Positions 22,331-35,150 of a stretch of DNA of 64,000 bases are shown in pieces. The stretch lies in NCBI RefSeq assembly GCF_004193775.1, contig NC_041016.1, positions 46,252,767 through 46,316,766 on the forward strand. Direction: 5' to 3'. The notes below the pieces were generated by a model. It was not told the DNA's origin. It was given only the letters and a program-made list of their open reading frames with translations, and ran no database searches. A program made the position numbers and the translations under genes. This DNA comes from Glycine soja. Taxonomy: Eukaryota > Streptophyta > Magnoliopsida > Fabales > Fabaceae. Every line of letters begins with the position of its first letter. The stretch's first letter is position 1.

Positions 22331-22657
22331 ATTTATATGCATAGTAAGAGTGATGAATTTATTCAAACATAAGCAATTAGTTGCGGAGTGTTTTGTGAAA
22401 TTTTATTGCACAAAACACTTAGGGGTTTGGGGCACTTGGTTGGAGTATAACTCATATCCTTAAGGAGGTTTTATTGCAGCAGCTGATATGGGATAAGATT
22501 AGGCATTTTTGCTTCGTATTTGGTCTAAGATATAACTAATGCTCGGACAGCTGAAGTGGTATATATTATATATAGCATAATTACCTTAGTTTTTACATAG
22601 ATATTTTATTTGGAAGATGTGTTCAATAAGCTGCAAGTCTAGGTAGAAATAGAAAAT

Positions 22658-23048
22658 TGTTGGTAGTTTATTAGATGATAGTTGATAGTTGATAGTTGAT
22701 AGTTTTAGAGAATTGTTTTAGAAAGAAGGCTATGTCATTGATTTCTTGGATTGATCAATTACAACATACCAATTGCCTATTTATAGGCTCAAGTCACCAA
22801 CCTCTCAATGGTGGTGAATGTTTCTACATTACTTTAGGTCTTTCTAGAGTTTTCATGATAGATTAGTATCATGATAGTTCTAGATTCTTCTATCTTATAC
22901 ATAGACTTATAGTTCTAGATTGTTCTTCCATATTCATACACATTATAGTTCTAGATTCTTCTACCATATTCTATAGTTCTAGGATATTCTACTATTTTCA
23001 TACATATTATATTTAAGAATATTTTAGAAATCTGTAGCAATTTCAACA
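22658..23048 (-). repeat. 3' LTR of the nested Copia element
   Basis: TGTTGGTAG...TTTCAACA, 391 bp. It holds a short GATAGTT tandem run at 22677-22703 and a TATAAATA box on the minus strand near 22778. Confidence 0.95.
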
Positions 23049-23741
23049 CTCCTCCGTGATGCAAATTCCTGTGACTCCGAGCATAGCTCGTAATTCTTCA
23101 AATCTTGGTCTTGGCAAAGCCTTCGTGAATATGTCTGCAATTTGATCTTCTGTTCTGCAGTAGTCGAGTTTGATCTCTTTAGTTGCTTCAGCTTCTCTGA
23201 TAAAGTGATACTTGATTGCTATGTGTTTTGTTCTGTTGTGATGAACTGGATTCTTCGCCATTGCAATTGCTAATTTGTTGTCGCAGTTGATTTTAGTAGG
23301 CTTATCTTGTTTTTCTCCCATGTCTTCAAGTATCCTACGAAGCCATATAGCTTGACTCGTTGCTTCAGCAGCTGCCACGTACTCTACTTCTGCTGTTGAT
23401 TGTGCTACTGTAGCTTGCTTCTTCGATGCCCAAGAGAACATTCCTGATCCTAGTGAGAAAGCATAGCCAGAGGTACTCTTCATGTCATCTGCTGAACCTG
23501 CCCAATCACTGTCGGTGTAGCCAAGTAATTCTGAGTTGGTTTCGGTAGTATACCATATACCGAACTCTTTTGTTCCTTGTAGATACCTCAAAATTCTTTT
23601 TCCTGCTCCAAAGTGTATTTGACTTGGGCTTTGCATGAATCTTGATAGAAGACTTGTAGCATACATTATGTCAGGCCGTGTAGCTTGAGACTTGATGTAA
23701 AGTGTAGGCTCACTTTTGCTCCTCCTGAATCCTTGATCCAT
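23043..23741 (-). pseudogene. pol: Copia pol C-terminal part: RT end and RNase H
   Basis: The minus-strand frame begins MDQGFRRSKSEPTLYIKSQ, then jumps directly to ATRPDIMYATSLLSRFM. In intact Copia pol about 120 residues lie between these points, including the YVDD catalytic motif of reverse transcriptase, so an in-frame deletion has removed the active site. RNase H follows, with its motifs YTDSDWAG, STSGY and STAEVEYVAAAEA, to the end at 23043 inside the LTR. It is separated from the upstream frame by a stop (Gln to TAA, at 23781). Confidence 0.9.
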
Positions 23742-23780
23742 GAAATACTGATCGATTTTGCTATACCATGCTCGAGGTGC

Positions 23781-25394
23781 TTACTTCAAACCGTAGAGTG
23801 CTTTTCTTAGTTTTAACACTTTGTTTTCTTTGCCTTCAGACACGAATCCTTGTGGTTGCTCCACATAGATCTCTTCTTCAAGTACGCCGTTAAGGAAGGC
23901 GGATTTGACATCTAGTTGATGGATACTCCATCCTTTTTGTGACGCAAGAGCTATTAGAGCTCTTATGGTATCAAGACGAGCTACTGGTGCAAATGTCTCA
24001 TTGTAGTCAATTTCGGGTTGCTGTGAGTAACCCTTAGCTACTAGCCTCGCCTTGTGTTTCTGTATGGTGCCATCAGGGTTGAGCTTTGTCTTATAGACCC
24101 ACTTAACCCTAATGATATCTTTTCCATGGGGACGATTTACTAACTCCCATGTGTTGCTTTTCTCGATCATCTGTATCTCTTCTTCCATTGCCTTGACCCA
24201 TACTTCCTGCTTTGATGCTTCTTCAAAGCTTCCAGGTTCAAGTATGGCCAAGTTACAGGTTTCATATATGTCCACCAAAGATCTTACTCGTCTTGGAGTA
24301 GACTCTGGTGATGATAGTTCTTGATCTTGTTGTTGTGATAGAGGTAAAGGTGGTTCACCTGGGTCTTCTTCCTCATCTTCTTCTTGAGGTAGTTGAGCGG
24401 GTATAAGAACGTTCTTCTCCACTTTTTCTTCATCCCAATTCCATGAAGCATATTCATCAACTTCAACATCTCGACTGATGACGAGTTTCTTAGTTTGCAA
24501 GTTGTAGACACGGTAGCCCTTAGAGATATTGCTATACCCAAGGAAGATACCTCGTATAGTCTTGTCTTCAAGCTTGTGCCTCTTCACGTCTGGAATATGA
24601 ATGTAGCATATAGATCCAAAGACCCTTAGGTGCTTTGCTGATGGCTTCTTCCCGTTCCAAGCTTCAATTGGAGTCCTGTCTTTTACAGACTTAGTTGGAC
24701 ATCTGTTGAGTATGTAAACAGCAGTGTAGACTGCTTCAGCCCAGAATGTGTTAGGTAGTCCCTTCTCCTTGAGCATCGATCTAGCCATCTCCATAGCTGT
24801 GCGATTCTTTCTCTCGGACACTCCATTTTGTTGAGGAGAATATGCGACTGTAAGTTGTCTCTCAATGCCTTCATCCTCACAAAATCTTTCAAACTCGCGA
24901 GAGGTGTTCTCTTTGCCGCGATCACTTCTTAGTACTTTTATCCATTTTCCACTTTGATTTTCAGCAAGGGCCTTGAACTTTTTGAATACTCCAAGGACTT
25001 CTGATTTTTCTTTTAGAAAATATACCCATGTCATTCTAGAGAAGTCATCAATGAAGAGTATGAAGTACCTATTGTTCCCATGTGATGGCGTCCTCATTGG
25101 TCCACAAACGTCCATATGTATCAGCTCCAATAGATCTTTCGCTCTCCATGCTCCACTTGTTGAGAAAGGAAATCGGTGTTGCTTACCAAGAAGACATCCT
25201 TCACACACTTCATTGTTCTCCTTTATGCTTGGAAGATCTCTCATCATGTTCTTCTCATGTAACAACTTCAAGGCATGTGAGTTGAAGTGGCCAAATCTTC
25301 GATGCCATAGCCATGAATCATCAACTTGTACCTTCATGGCAATGTTTATTGCATATTTTAAATTTAGAGGGAAGCTGCTATTGCTCTTATTCAT
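23781..25394 (-). pseudogene. pol: Copia pol: GAG-pre-integrase, integrase, and first part of reverse transcriptase
   Basis: This 537-codon open stretch starts just after a frameshift. The pre-integrase zinc-binding region (WHRRFGHFNSHALKLLH ... CEGCLLGKQ) is followed by the integrase core: HMDVCGPM, FIDDFSRMTWVYFL, LRSDRGKEN, and SPQQNGVSERKNRT with its catalytic Glu. An acidic linker (EEDEEEDPGEPPLPLSQQQ) leads to RT (WVYKTKLNPDG, KARLVAKGYSQ, FAPVARLDTIRALIALA, QLDVKSAFLNG). The frame ends at LRKALYGLK, where the CAA of the usual LKQAPRAW has become TAA. This part is well preserved, consistent with a fairly young element. Confidence 0.93.
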
Positions 25395-25410
25395 CTTTAC
25401 TTGGGCTATC

Positions 25411-26687
25411 TCAGAACCTTTTATTTTTGTTGTCTAAGATTTTGCATACACCTCCTTCAAAGTGAAGTGTGTAGCCTCTCTCCATCATTTGGCCAATGCT
25501 TAGAAGATTTTCTTTTAGGCTGGGAACTAGTAAGACATCATGGATGAGTCGCGTACCTTTATCTGTCTTCACCATGACAGTGCCGTTGCCTTTTGATTCA
25601 ACCACACTTCCATTTCCCAGTCGAACTTTGACTTTGACAGACTCATCAATACTTTTGAAAATAGTCTCATCCTTGTCCATGTGATTGCTACATCCACTAT
25701 CCAAGTACCAGTTTCCTCCCTTTTCTTTTATTGAGTATTGAGTGGCGTAAAACGTACATTGTTCTTGATCATGCTCCTCTGTGATATTGGCTTGATGCCT
25801 ATTTTTGTTGCGACAATTTTTCTCTACGTGCCCGAACTTCTTGCAATGGTTGCATTGTTGCATATTACGGAACCAACAATTTTTCTCTGCGTGACCTTGC
25901 CTTTTGCATATATTGCATGAAGGATTTTTATCTATTTTGTTCTTAAGGAAATTCCTAGAGCCTTCTCTTCTTTTGGAAGTTTCTCCATAATTTTTCTTTC
26001 CTCTATTTTCTTTGTTTTGGGGCTGAAATTTAAACTTTGACGGGAAGACATTTTCAATTGTATCTTCTTTATGCATATACAGTCTTTGCTCATATGCTTC
26101 AAGAGAGCCCACAAGTTCTGTCTCTGATAGAGTGGACAGATCTTTGGTTTCCTCAATCGTTGTCACGATTGGGTCAAACTTTTGGGGCATAGTAATTAGA
26201 ATTTTCTCAACAATTTTCTTGTCAAGAATATCTTCCCCAAAAGCTCTCATTTGTTAACTATTCCTTTAACTTTAGAATAGTAATCTTTAACTGTCTCGGA
26301 CTCCTTCATCTTCAATAGTTCAAAATCTCTTCTTAGAGATTGAAGTTTAACGGCACGTACCTTAACACTTCCTTGAAACTCCTCCTGCAATGTGTTCCAC
26401 GCTTCTTTGGCAGTCTTAGCTCCCATAATTCTTGGGAAAATTGGATCAGTCACCGCTTGTTGCAAGGTGAACAACGCCTTTGAATTTTTTTGTTTATTTT
26501 TCTTCAACTCTTTTTCTTGAGATGCATTAAGAGCTGAAGTATCCGCAGGAATGGTGAAGCCTTCTTCTACTATGTCCCATAAATCTTGAGATGAAAAATA
26601 TGTTTCCATTTTAACATGCCAGAAATCATAATTTTCACCATTGAAGATAGGGACAGAAATAGTTGACGATTAAGTAGTGTTATCCAT
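25411..26687 (-). pseudogene. gag: Copia gag and protease, broken
   Basis: The gag ATG is at 26687-26685, but codon 6 is TAA. The gag frame from 26609 (METYFSSQDLWDIVEEG) carries a UBN2-type domain (AKEAWNTLQEEFQGS) and ends in TGA at 26247, where a small deletion shifts the frame. The next frame (26250-25411, MRAFGEDILDKKIVEKI) has two zinc knuckles (CNICKRQGHAEKNC, CNHCKKFGHVEKNC) and the aspartic protease active site WYLDSGCSNHM. It ends at a one-base shift in an A-run before the integrase frame. Confidence 0.92.
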
Positions 26688-26820
26688 AGCTTAGAAAAAA
26701 TATTATTAGAGTGGGTTAATAGTACAAAGGAAATTTTTGAAGTAGTTGGGAGGATTTTGGAATGGTAGGTAGGTAATATAACTACGCCCAATGTATGACC
26801 GAACGTAGCTCTGATGCCAC

Positions 26821-27211
26821 TGTTGGTAGTTGGTTAGATGATAGTTGATAGTTGATAGTTGATAGTTTTAGAGAATTGTTTTAGAAAGAAGGCTATGTCA
26901 TTGATTTCTTGGATTGATCAATTACAACATACCAATTGCCTATTTATAGGCTCAAGTCACCAACCTCTCAATGGTGGTGAATGTTTCTACATTACTTTAG
27001 GTCTTTCTAGAGTTTTCATGATAGATTAGTATAATTTTAGTTCTAGATTCTTCTATCTTATACATAGACTTATAGTTTTAGATTGTTCTACCATATTCAT
27101 ACACATTATAGTTCTAGATTGTTCTACCATATTCTATAGTTCTAGGATATTCTACTATTTTCATACATATTATATTTAAGAATATTCTAGAAATTTGTAG
27201 CAATTTCAACA
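26821..27211 (-). repeat. 5' LTR of the nested Copia element
   Basis: 391 bp, same ends as the partner LTR. The minus-strand TATAAATA near 26941 should be the promoter. It is followed on the minus strand by the primer-binding site at 26819-26808. Confidence 0.95.
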
Positions 27212-27530
27212 AAAATATATGACTCCTTTTCTCATCTAAACTTGGCTCCTCAAATTTCATCAAGAAATTGCATGTTTTCCTTTTCAACTTTTTCCTTCTA
27301 CCTTTTTAAATATTTTATGTAAATGAAGGCAAGGTATTGGAAAGATAATGTTAATTAGTGATTTAGTTTTGGTTCCCCATTGAAGCATGTGTATGTATTA
27401 TAAATTTCATTTACAATATATTTGTTTCTTTATTTGAATTTCAACTATATGTGTTGCTTGCTTTGTTTTGGTAAGCTACTTTTTATGTATTTTGTGAACA
27501 CCCTTCTTCTTTGGCTTGATTGAAAAATGA

Positions 27531-28372
<842 letters not shown>

Positions 28373-28878
28373 AGCGATAATAAATAGCCTATTTTTCTTT
28401 TTCCTTTTTGTTTTATCATTTTATTGTGAATATTTTAATTTTTTTACCTTCTTTATGTTGCTGTTCTGTTCTTGTAAGTTATTTGTTGGGTTAGTAGGTT
28501 AGGACGGTGGTAGTTGGACTAAAAAGGTAGCTTGAAAATTTGTGTTATGCTATAAATGTTATGTGACAGTAATCTAAATTAGAAAAGGAAGCACCTTCTC
28601 AATCTATTGCAGCAACAAGGTACTCTGTGGTTATGAGTTTTGATTGTTAGTAAGTTTTTTTTATTATGTATTCAATCACATAGCTTTTTTCTGTTGCCCC
28701 CTTTGTTCTATAAGAAAAAGTATTCAGTTTGTATGTGAAGTTCTGTTATTTGATATGGAAAATCAAGATAATCTTCTTACACTATACATCTAGTCCTTTT
28801 TGAATGGAATTGTGACAAATATTGTGTACTATGTTTCTCTCTCATGTTCATGAAATGGCAATGGTCTCTGATGTCCAG

Positions 28879-30731
28879 GAAGCTCAGAAGGATAATCTCA
28901 GGAGTTTCAATGATTATATGATGAAAGTATTAGAGGTTAGTGTAATGATGCCTTTTATGGTATAATCCTTGATTATGTTTTCTATTATCTTCTTGTAATT
29001 AGAGGTTTGGTTTCTTTTCATATTTTACTGGAGATATCTTTTGCAATAGGCCTTGGCTAAGAATCCTTGGCATAGTATTAGTAAACCATTTTTTTTTTAG
29101 CATATTTGATGTGTTTTTACATTTCCCTTGCATTGCTGAAAATAATAAATCTGTCCTATATAGTTATATTTGCTTTTCTTTTATTTGTTAAATTGTAGTA
29201 AAATGCCTTGAATAAAAAATACCTTTAGATTTTTATGCCTTTTAGGACTTGATTATGACAAAGGGATTGGATAGATTTATTGCACTAATAGAATTGTTTA
29301 TTTAATTGTTATTTTTTTGTTTTATTTATGTGTCTTTGTTAATGAGTATATCTCCTTTTTGGGTGAAGTTAACCTTCTTTGTAATCCTTATTTACTCTTT
29401 CTGTTAAAATTTCTCATTGCTGCTAACAGCAACGTGGGTACCCTCCCGGGTCAGCTTGCATTTGTGTCTTCTACTTCACAAGTCTCTTTTGGTATGCCTA
29501 GCATGGAGATTGTTCCTCTGACTGGCAGACCTATTGCGGAGAAAAAGGCATCTGTCTATGCTGAGGTAGTGAAAAAACTGAATAAAGCAAGGGAGTCTGG
29601 TCAAGCCTTTATTGATCAAACATTAATTGACATGAAACTAATGTTTTGAATTTTTAATTCAGTATCATGTTGACTCTTCATTTTAGACATGAAACTAATG
29701 TCTGCTGATAATTTTTCTAGTACTTTATGTTTTTTTTTTGTTAATTCTTTCTTTGTTGATTGTTGAGTCCCTGCAATTGCATGCTATGCTTTTGAGGGAT
29801 CCTTTTGAGAATAACTTTGTCAAACTTTGTGGACTATTGCTTCCCATTGGTTGTTCTTTATTAATATAAGACAACACATTTGAATTTCTTATGTTTGCAT
29901 GCCATGGTTTTGAGGGACATGCTTCAAGAAATAATGAAATACTTTGTAACCTTCTCTCAATTTTTTTTTTGTTTATATCTGCTGTTCTTTGTTTCATAAT
30001 TCATATAAGAGAGCAAGCATGAATTTGTTTTTGTTATCAACACTTAATTTCTGCTTGCTTTTTTATCTAATGGTAGGCTGCTCTTGGTGTTGGTGTTGGG
30101 AATTTGCAAAGAATCCGTGCCTTCCTTTGGGTTTGTCTCATTTTGAAAAATGTGTCTTATAGATAATGCCATGCATTTAATTCTCAAAAGACTTCTTATT
30201 TTAGTTATTGCTGTGTAGATTCGGTTGAGGGATTATGGTGTACTGGATTTTGATGCTGGCAATGCTCGGCGGCTGCCTCTTGTTGATACCACATGGCAGC
30301 AGGTCTTAGATGCTTTATCTGATTATAAAATTAGCTATACTAGATTATTTATTTTCTTTGATGTATTTTTCCTTGGTCTGGCTCAGTTCACTGATATATA
30401 TACTTGCTTTTTTGTTTCTTGAAATCAATATTGATGATGGGCTAAGCTTGCATTATTTTATTTATTTATTTTGGTAACAAATATATTTTTGCTTGAGGTC
30501 TGGTTATTACGATGAAGCAAGAAATGTTGCCCAATCTTCACATCAATTTGCTCCTTTGGTACATACTGTGGTCACTACTTATTTACTAATTTATGATTTA
30601 ATCTTTCTTAATAATTTACTTATTTCTGACAGCTGGCAGAGTGGATTAATAAAGGAGGGATGGTACCTGAAGAGATTGCAGCTGCCGCAACAGAGGAATG
30701 TGAAAGAATGTTGATTGTCATTACCCATTGA
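28879..30731 (+). pseudogene. Captured fragments of a NUP93/NIC96 nucleoporin gene
   Basis: Six exon pieces of a plant NUP93-type nuclear-pore scaffold protein lie in order: 28879-28935 (EAQKDNLRSFNDYMMKVLE), 29430 to about 29612 (GMPSMEIVPLTGRPIAEKKA, then SVYAEVVKKLNKARESG), 30077-30130 (GNLQRIRAFLW), 30219-30302 (IRLRDYGVLDFDAGNARR), 30481-30558 (IYFCLRSGYYDEARNVA) and 30633-30731 (AEWINKGGMVPEEIAAAA, ending ECERML, then a novel tail and TGA). Exons between the first pieces are missing, and the acceptor before 30481 reads AA instead of AG. Splicing into one long NUP93 frame is therefore unlikely. It sits beside the malic-enzyme fragment in element B. Confidence 0.88.
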
Positions 30732-30939
30732 CTTGTGAAATCCAAGTACACAAAAAATTCAAACAAAAGATATAGGAAATAATGTTTAAGTTCCAACTTT
30801 CAAGTGCATAAATTGTTGGTGGTTTCTTGTATTTTAAGTTTCAACAATCCTTCTTTCAATTATATTATTTTTTCAAAGAAAAAAATATATTTAATTAAAA
30901 ATTATAATCAACAAAGAGTGTAATTAGGAACTAGTTTTA

Positions 30940-31270
30940 TTATTATTATATGGTATTTACCTACAAAAGACCGTAGGTACAAGTAAATTGACTTTTACCT
31001 ACAGTTAGAGATTATAGGTATAAATTAGTATCTTTTATCTACACATTTGAAATTGTAGGTGTTACCTATAGTGATAGTCAAATTTGAATGTAGGGAAAAA
31101 TATATCCGTAGGTAAAGCCTATAGTGACAGACTATTAGTTGTCACTATATACCTCCTCAAAGTTGACGTCCAAAATGTCTGTAGGACAAAATCCTTTATA
31201 CATCTACCTATGGATTTTGGACTTCTAGTGACAGATTTTGTTTGTAGGTACAAGTCATTTTTCTTGTAGT
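30940..31270. repeat. Subterminal repeats of element B, right
   Basis: Repeated 'TTACCTACA' and 'TGTAGGTA' words in both orientations mirror the left array at 21191-21440. The end reads CATTTTTCTTGTAGT. Confidence 0.75.
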
Positions 31271-31275
31271 ATTGT

Positions 31276-32576
31276 TGACAACAACAAAATTTGGGTTTAA
31301 TGAGGAATTGAATATCATGTTAATTTTTTACCAGCAAGATTCAAAAGAAGAAAATTGCAAGTGTTTTGGAGGAAAATTGATGAAAAACTTGAAGAAAAAA
31401 GTTGAATATTGGGACAGCTCGCTTAGCACGCAAGAAGACCCATGAAGAAACCCAAAGGCACGCCTAGTGTGAATTCCGCACAAAGCGCATGATCACCGCC
31501 ATACACACTAAGCTCAAAAGGCCCACTTAGTGTGATGTCGCATGAATTTTAAGCTACCGTAGACCTATAAAAGGAGTAGGAAGCAAAGGAGAAACACACA
31601 CGGAGACTCAGAACTCTCTAATGAATAAATCCTGAGCCAGAGTATCTCAAATAGGGGAAACCCTCTTTCTATGTCTATTATCTCCTTCTCTTCCTTTTTC
31701 TTTCCCTTCCCTTCTTCTATCCACAACAGCTCCTAAAGTGTAAATTAAAGCCTTTCATGGTAATGAGAGGCTAAACCCCCATTGTTGGGAGCTTGACAGA
31801 CCAACTCTATAATGTAATTTTATCTTATTGTCTATTTAAACCAATCCCATTTTTATTGCTCTTTTTTGTGCTTCATTGTTTATTGATTATGGTTTGATCA
31901 CCCATACTCATGTACTATTTAGGGGGTAATACATTGAAAAATGATTATTTTCTAAGAAATGGGAAAGAGCATCTAAATGAAATCATTGCTTGAAATAGAT
32001 TGATATTTGTTTATACTATTTTATGCATCTTTAATCTTAATGCAATTTAATGTTTTTATCTTTGCAAAGAAATTTGGGAGAGAAAAATAGAGAAATTAAG
32101 CTCTTCATGCAGGAAACCAAAGATAGAGTGTCATAGTAGATATGAGTGAAAAATGGGATAACATTAGATAGAGAAAATCATTAGCATTGCTTCACAAGTA
32201 GTTTAGACATGCTAGGCCCTAACATATTTGTTGCATGCTGAATTCATCTTTTTATCATCATCTTTATCTTTTACTTTTCTTATCTTTTACATTGAATTTC
32301 TTATCTATTTTATCTTCTAGTTTTTTATCTTTAAATATCTTATCTCTTTAAATTTGTATCTTATCTCTTAATCTTTTATTTTAAATTTCTTATATATCCT
32401 TCTTATCTTTTACTTTCTTTAAATTTTACAATTATTCATTCCTTATCTCTTCTATTGCTTGAAAATTGGGTTTGCACAAATCTAAGTACGAACAAAGTCG
32501 CTGTGGATTTGACACTCGAACTTCCAAGTAACTTTATTAATTGTGACAATTTGGTGCACTTGCCAATGAGTTAACG
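31276..32576 (+). repeat. Solo LTR, copy A
   Basis: A 1.3-kb LTR starts TGACAACAACAAAATTTGGG and ends TGAGTTAACG (the final A of CA is mutated). The 5-bp duplication ATTGT lies at 31271-31275 and 32577-32581. It has a CTATAAAAGGAG box near 31566 and the words 'CACACTAAGCTC' and 'CTTAGTGTGA' typical of legume Gypsy LTRs. There is no internal region or second LTR, so it is a solo LTR left by LTR-LTR recombination. The empty site is preserved at 48572-48576 in another repeat copy. Confidence 0.9.
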
Positions 32577-35150
32577 ATTGTCAACATTTCTGCAAAGGAA
32601 TTTTCTAACAACTACTATTTAGATTTATTTTTTAATTGTCACCATGACCTAAATGAATTTGATGAAGAGCTCTCAAATCCTAATTACGTGCCTTCTTGTT
32701 TTATATCTAAACTTCGATCTAAATTCATACTTTACTATATCTTTGTTTATGCCCCCCATGTGTCTCTAAAAGCACATTGATTTTCATTGAAATTAAGTAA
32801 TAGTGACTTTCAATATAGAGATCCAAAATATAATTATCCATTGAACAACAAAAAAAAATGTTTTGGCTTTTTGAAAAAACAAGCATTATTTAGAAAATAG
32901 ACAAGTGTAGGAAAAAAACTATTTACTTGCAAGGGTTTCTCTTTCCATGTAGGTAGGAGGAGGCACCATCTAAGATGGCACTTCCTTATGGTCTTTTGTA
33001 TTTTTGCAGGAGGCGCCATATGAGATACCACCTTAAATGTTTGTAAATTGTCAACGTCAACAATGAATTTGCATAATAGAAAGAAGCAGTTGTAGGTGTA
33101 TTTGAAGGAGTAGAGAGGGATGCAGTGCTAGGAGAGGAAAGCAAAGTAGGCATTGGAAGGGTCATTGACGAGCGTGATGGGAAGGAGGCAGTGAATGGCA
33201 GAGATAAGGGTTGGGGAGGCACAAAAGGTGTGTTTAGAGGAGATGAATTTGTTTTTTTAAAGAGGTGGAAAGAGGGCACATGAGGTTGTTGAAGGGGTCT
33301 GTGTCGATGTAAATGTTGAGGAGGTTGGGAGGGGTGGAAGAGAAGAATTTGTCCCATAAGGGGGAGAATTAGATATCAGTGTGGGTGAGGAAGAGGAAGG
33401 CAATTTTGGTAAAGGGTTTTTTGGAGGAGAGGTGGAAGAATTTGGAAGGGTTGGAATGGGAATTGGTGGAATGGGAAATGGCATTTGAGATGTTGGCTTG
33501 TTTCATATTTTTTGAGCACATGACAACAAATTATTGCCAAACATCATACACCAAGGGCGCACTATATAGTTTTAATTAGTCAAATAAGAAACACCAAATC
33601 ATTATGAAATGTATATAGTTTCAATTAGTCAATATTGAAAATACTAGTTCAATTTTTGAAATATAATTTAAATTATTAATCTTATTAGCAATCTGTTTTT
33701 TCTATTATACTAGAATGAGTTATATACTACTATACTATTGTAGTCATACTCATCAAACTTGTTTTTACCTTGCCAACCATTGATTAGGAGAATTGAAGAT
33801 TAATTAAAATGAGAAGTTATTCTCATTGAAGAAAGGTTTCTCTTTTTCTATTATTGAATTTTCATATGACGATTATTTAAGTTCGGGAAACAAGTGAAAT
33901 AGGTCTACCATGTTTTTTTTCATTCTATTTTATGTCCTTTACCCAAACATGTACCTATGAAAAATGTCAGGAACACATCTTTTTGACACATTCTTTTGAA
34001 CACTTTTGAATTGGTTAAAATTAAAAAAAAATTGTTGGTCACACATGATAATTAATTATTATTTCTCCTAATTTTGTGGCTTTCAATTAATTTTAACCAG
34101 TTAGAAAGTTTGTGTTTCAAGGAGTGTGTTAAAAGTCAAGCTACTAGCACTCCTCATCTTTTATAATATAAAATAATGGAATTTTTACATACTTTTACCT
34201 CTCAAATTAAATAAGGGCAGTTTAGACAATTGGTTTTAATTATTTCTAGCATTTTTTGATAAATTGCATTAACAAGTGATACATGTAACAGATAGTGGAT
34301 TTTAAATACATATTTATTATTTATTATCAAGAGAAGGATAATGAATTTAATGCTATACATAATGAATATTTGGCTTCATGTTTTCATTAATTGATTATTA
34401 TGTATTTGTTTATTGAAATTTACTTTTCCTTTACCTTTTATTACATTCTTCTTGTTAAATACACATGTGTCTAAACCTTATACTTCATATAATATGAAAT
34501 GGATGAAATATAAAGTAAGAAAGTTTTGGCGCACTCTTTTTCTTCCCAAAATAAAGGCTCTTTCGATTACTTTTTTTTTAATTGTTACTTTTCCTTTTTT
34601 TTTAATATATTAGGATAAGACATTTGTAACAAAATTACATGGACCAATTAATAAAAATTTCTAAACTTGTTGGTTTGATGGGGCTTTAATTTTTTTATTA
34701 ATATACCAATTTTACCCTTGTTAGTAATCATTAACTTATTTTCGGTGATGTAAAAAAAAAAAAGTCTAAGAGCATTAGACATCACTTAAATAAAAACAAA
34801 TAGATACTTATTGTATTTTTGTAAGGGTAAATAATGAAACAATACTTCATTCTTGTAAAAAGCTTTATAGAAGAACCAAAAATTCCTCTCAATGGTGTCA
34901 AATGGAGTATATTAATTAGTTAGACATTTAATACAAAGTATATTTTAAATACATATATTTTATCACTTATTGGGGGAAGAACAATGATGTTTAATAATGG
35001 ATTTAATGAATATTTGACTTTAGTTTTTCAATAATAGATTATTATGCATTCATTTTTCAAACTTTTTTTGGCCTTAATATTTATAAAACAAAATAGTATT
35101 GTGTGGAGAGAGAGAGATCTTTTTTATATAATCCTTTTTTTACAAACTGG
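32577..35150. repeat. X block, copy 3
   Basis: It matches 60130-62880 closely and 48577-51300 more distantly. It contains a captured GT14 fragment (33061-33484). It ends near 35150, where similarity to 62880 stops, so the right part of X and the following F-box unit are missing in copy A. Confidence 0.75.
33061..33484 (-). pseudogene. Core-2/I-branching (GT14/DUF266) glycosyltransferase fragment, copy A
   Basis: The minus strand encodes, across frames, pieces of a plant GT14-like glycosyltransferase: a Pro/Ser-rich start (PFPIPPIPIPTLPNSSTSPP); then, in another frame, AFLFLTHTDISFSPLWDKFF and LLNIYIDTDPFNN; then KNKFISSKHTF, ASPTLISA and NDPSNAYFAFLS. The usual order in the family is FLFLTxxDLxFxPLW, IYVHADP, FI..KRT, SPTLISA and DPSNAYFALLSQ. 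Frameshifts break it. The X blocks at 10285 and 49130 lack this insert of about 400 bp, so it was added to the X type that follows L2. The copy at 60640-61045 has the same insert. Confidence 0.7.

Larger units (their letters stand above)
22658..27211 (-). mobile_element. Complete but defective Ty1/Copia element nested in element B
   Basis: Both LTRs are 391 bp (22658-23048 and 26821-27211), with TG...CA ends and a 5-bp target duplication AAAAT (22653-22657 and 27212-27216). By hand count they differ at about 10 positions (about 2.6%). The primer-binding site is at 26808-26819 (minus strand TGGCATCAGAGC) and a polypurine tract (GGAGGAG) at 23049-23055. The total is 4,554 bp. The internal region encodes gag, protease, integrase and parts of RT/RNase H on the minus strand, but is broken in five places and lacks the RT catalytic region, so it cannot move on its own. 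Confidence 0.95.

Noticed and set aside
24973..25437. 154-codon plus-strand open frame
   Set aside because: Antisense shadow of the well-supported Copia integrase frame.
31273..32587. Solo LTR limits set as TGTTGACAA...TTGTCAACA
   Set aside because: The apparent inverted ends include the target duplication. The empty site at 48572 shows that the true ends are TGA(T/C)AAC...TTAAC(A/G) with ATTGT on both sides.
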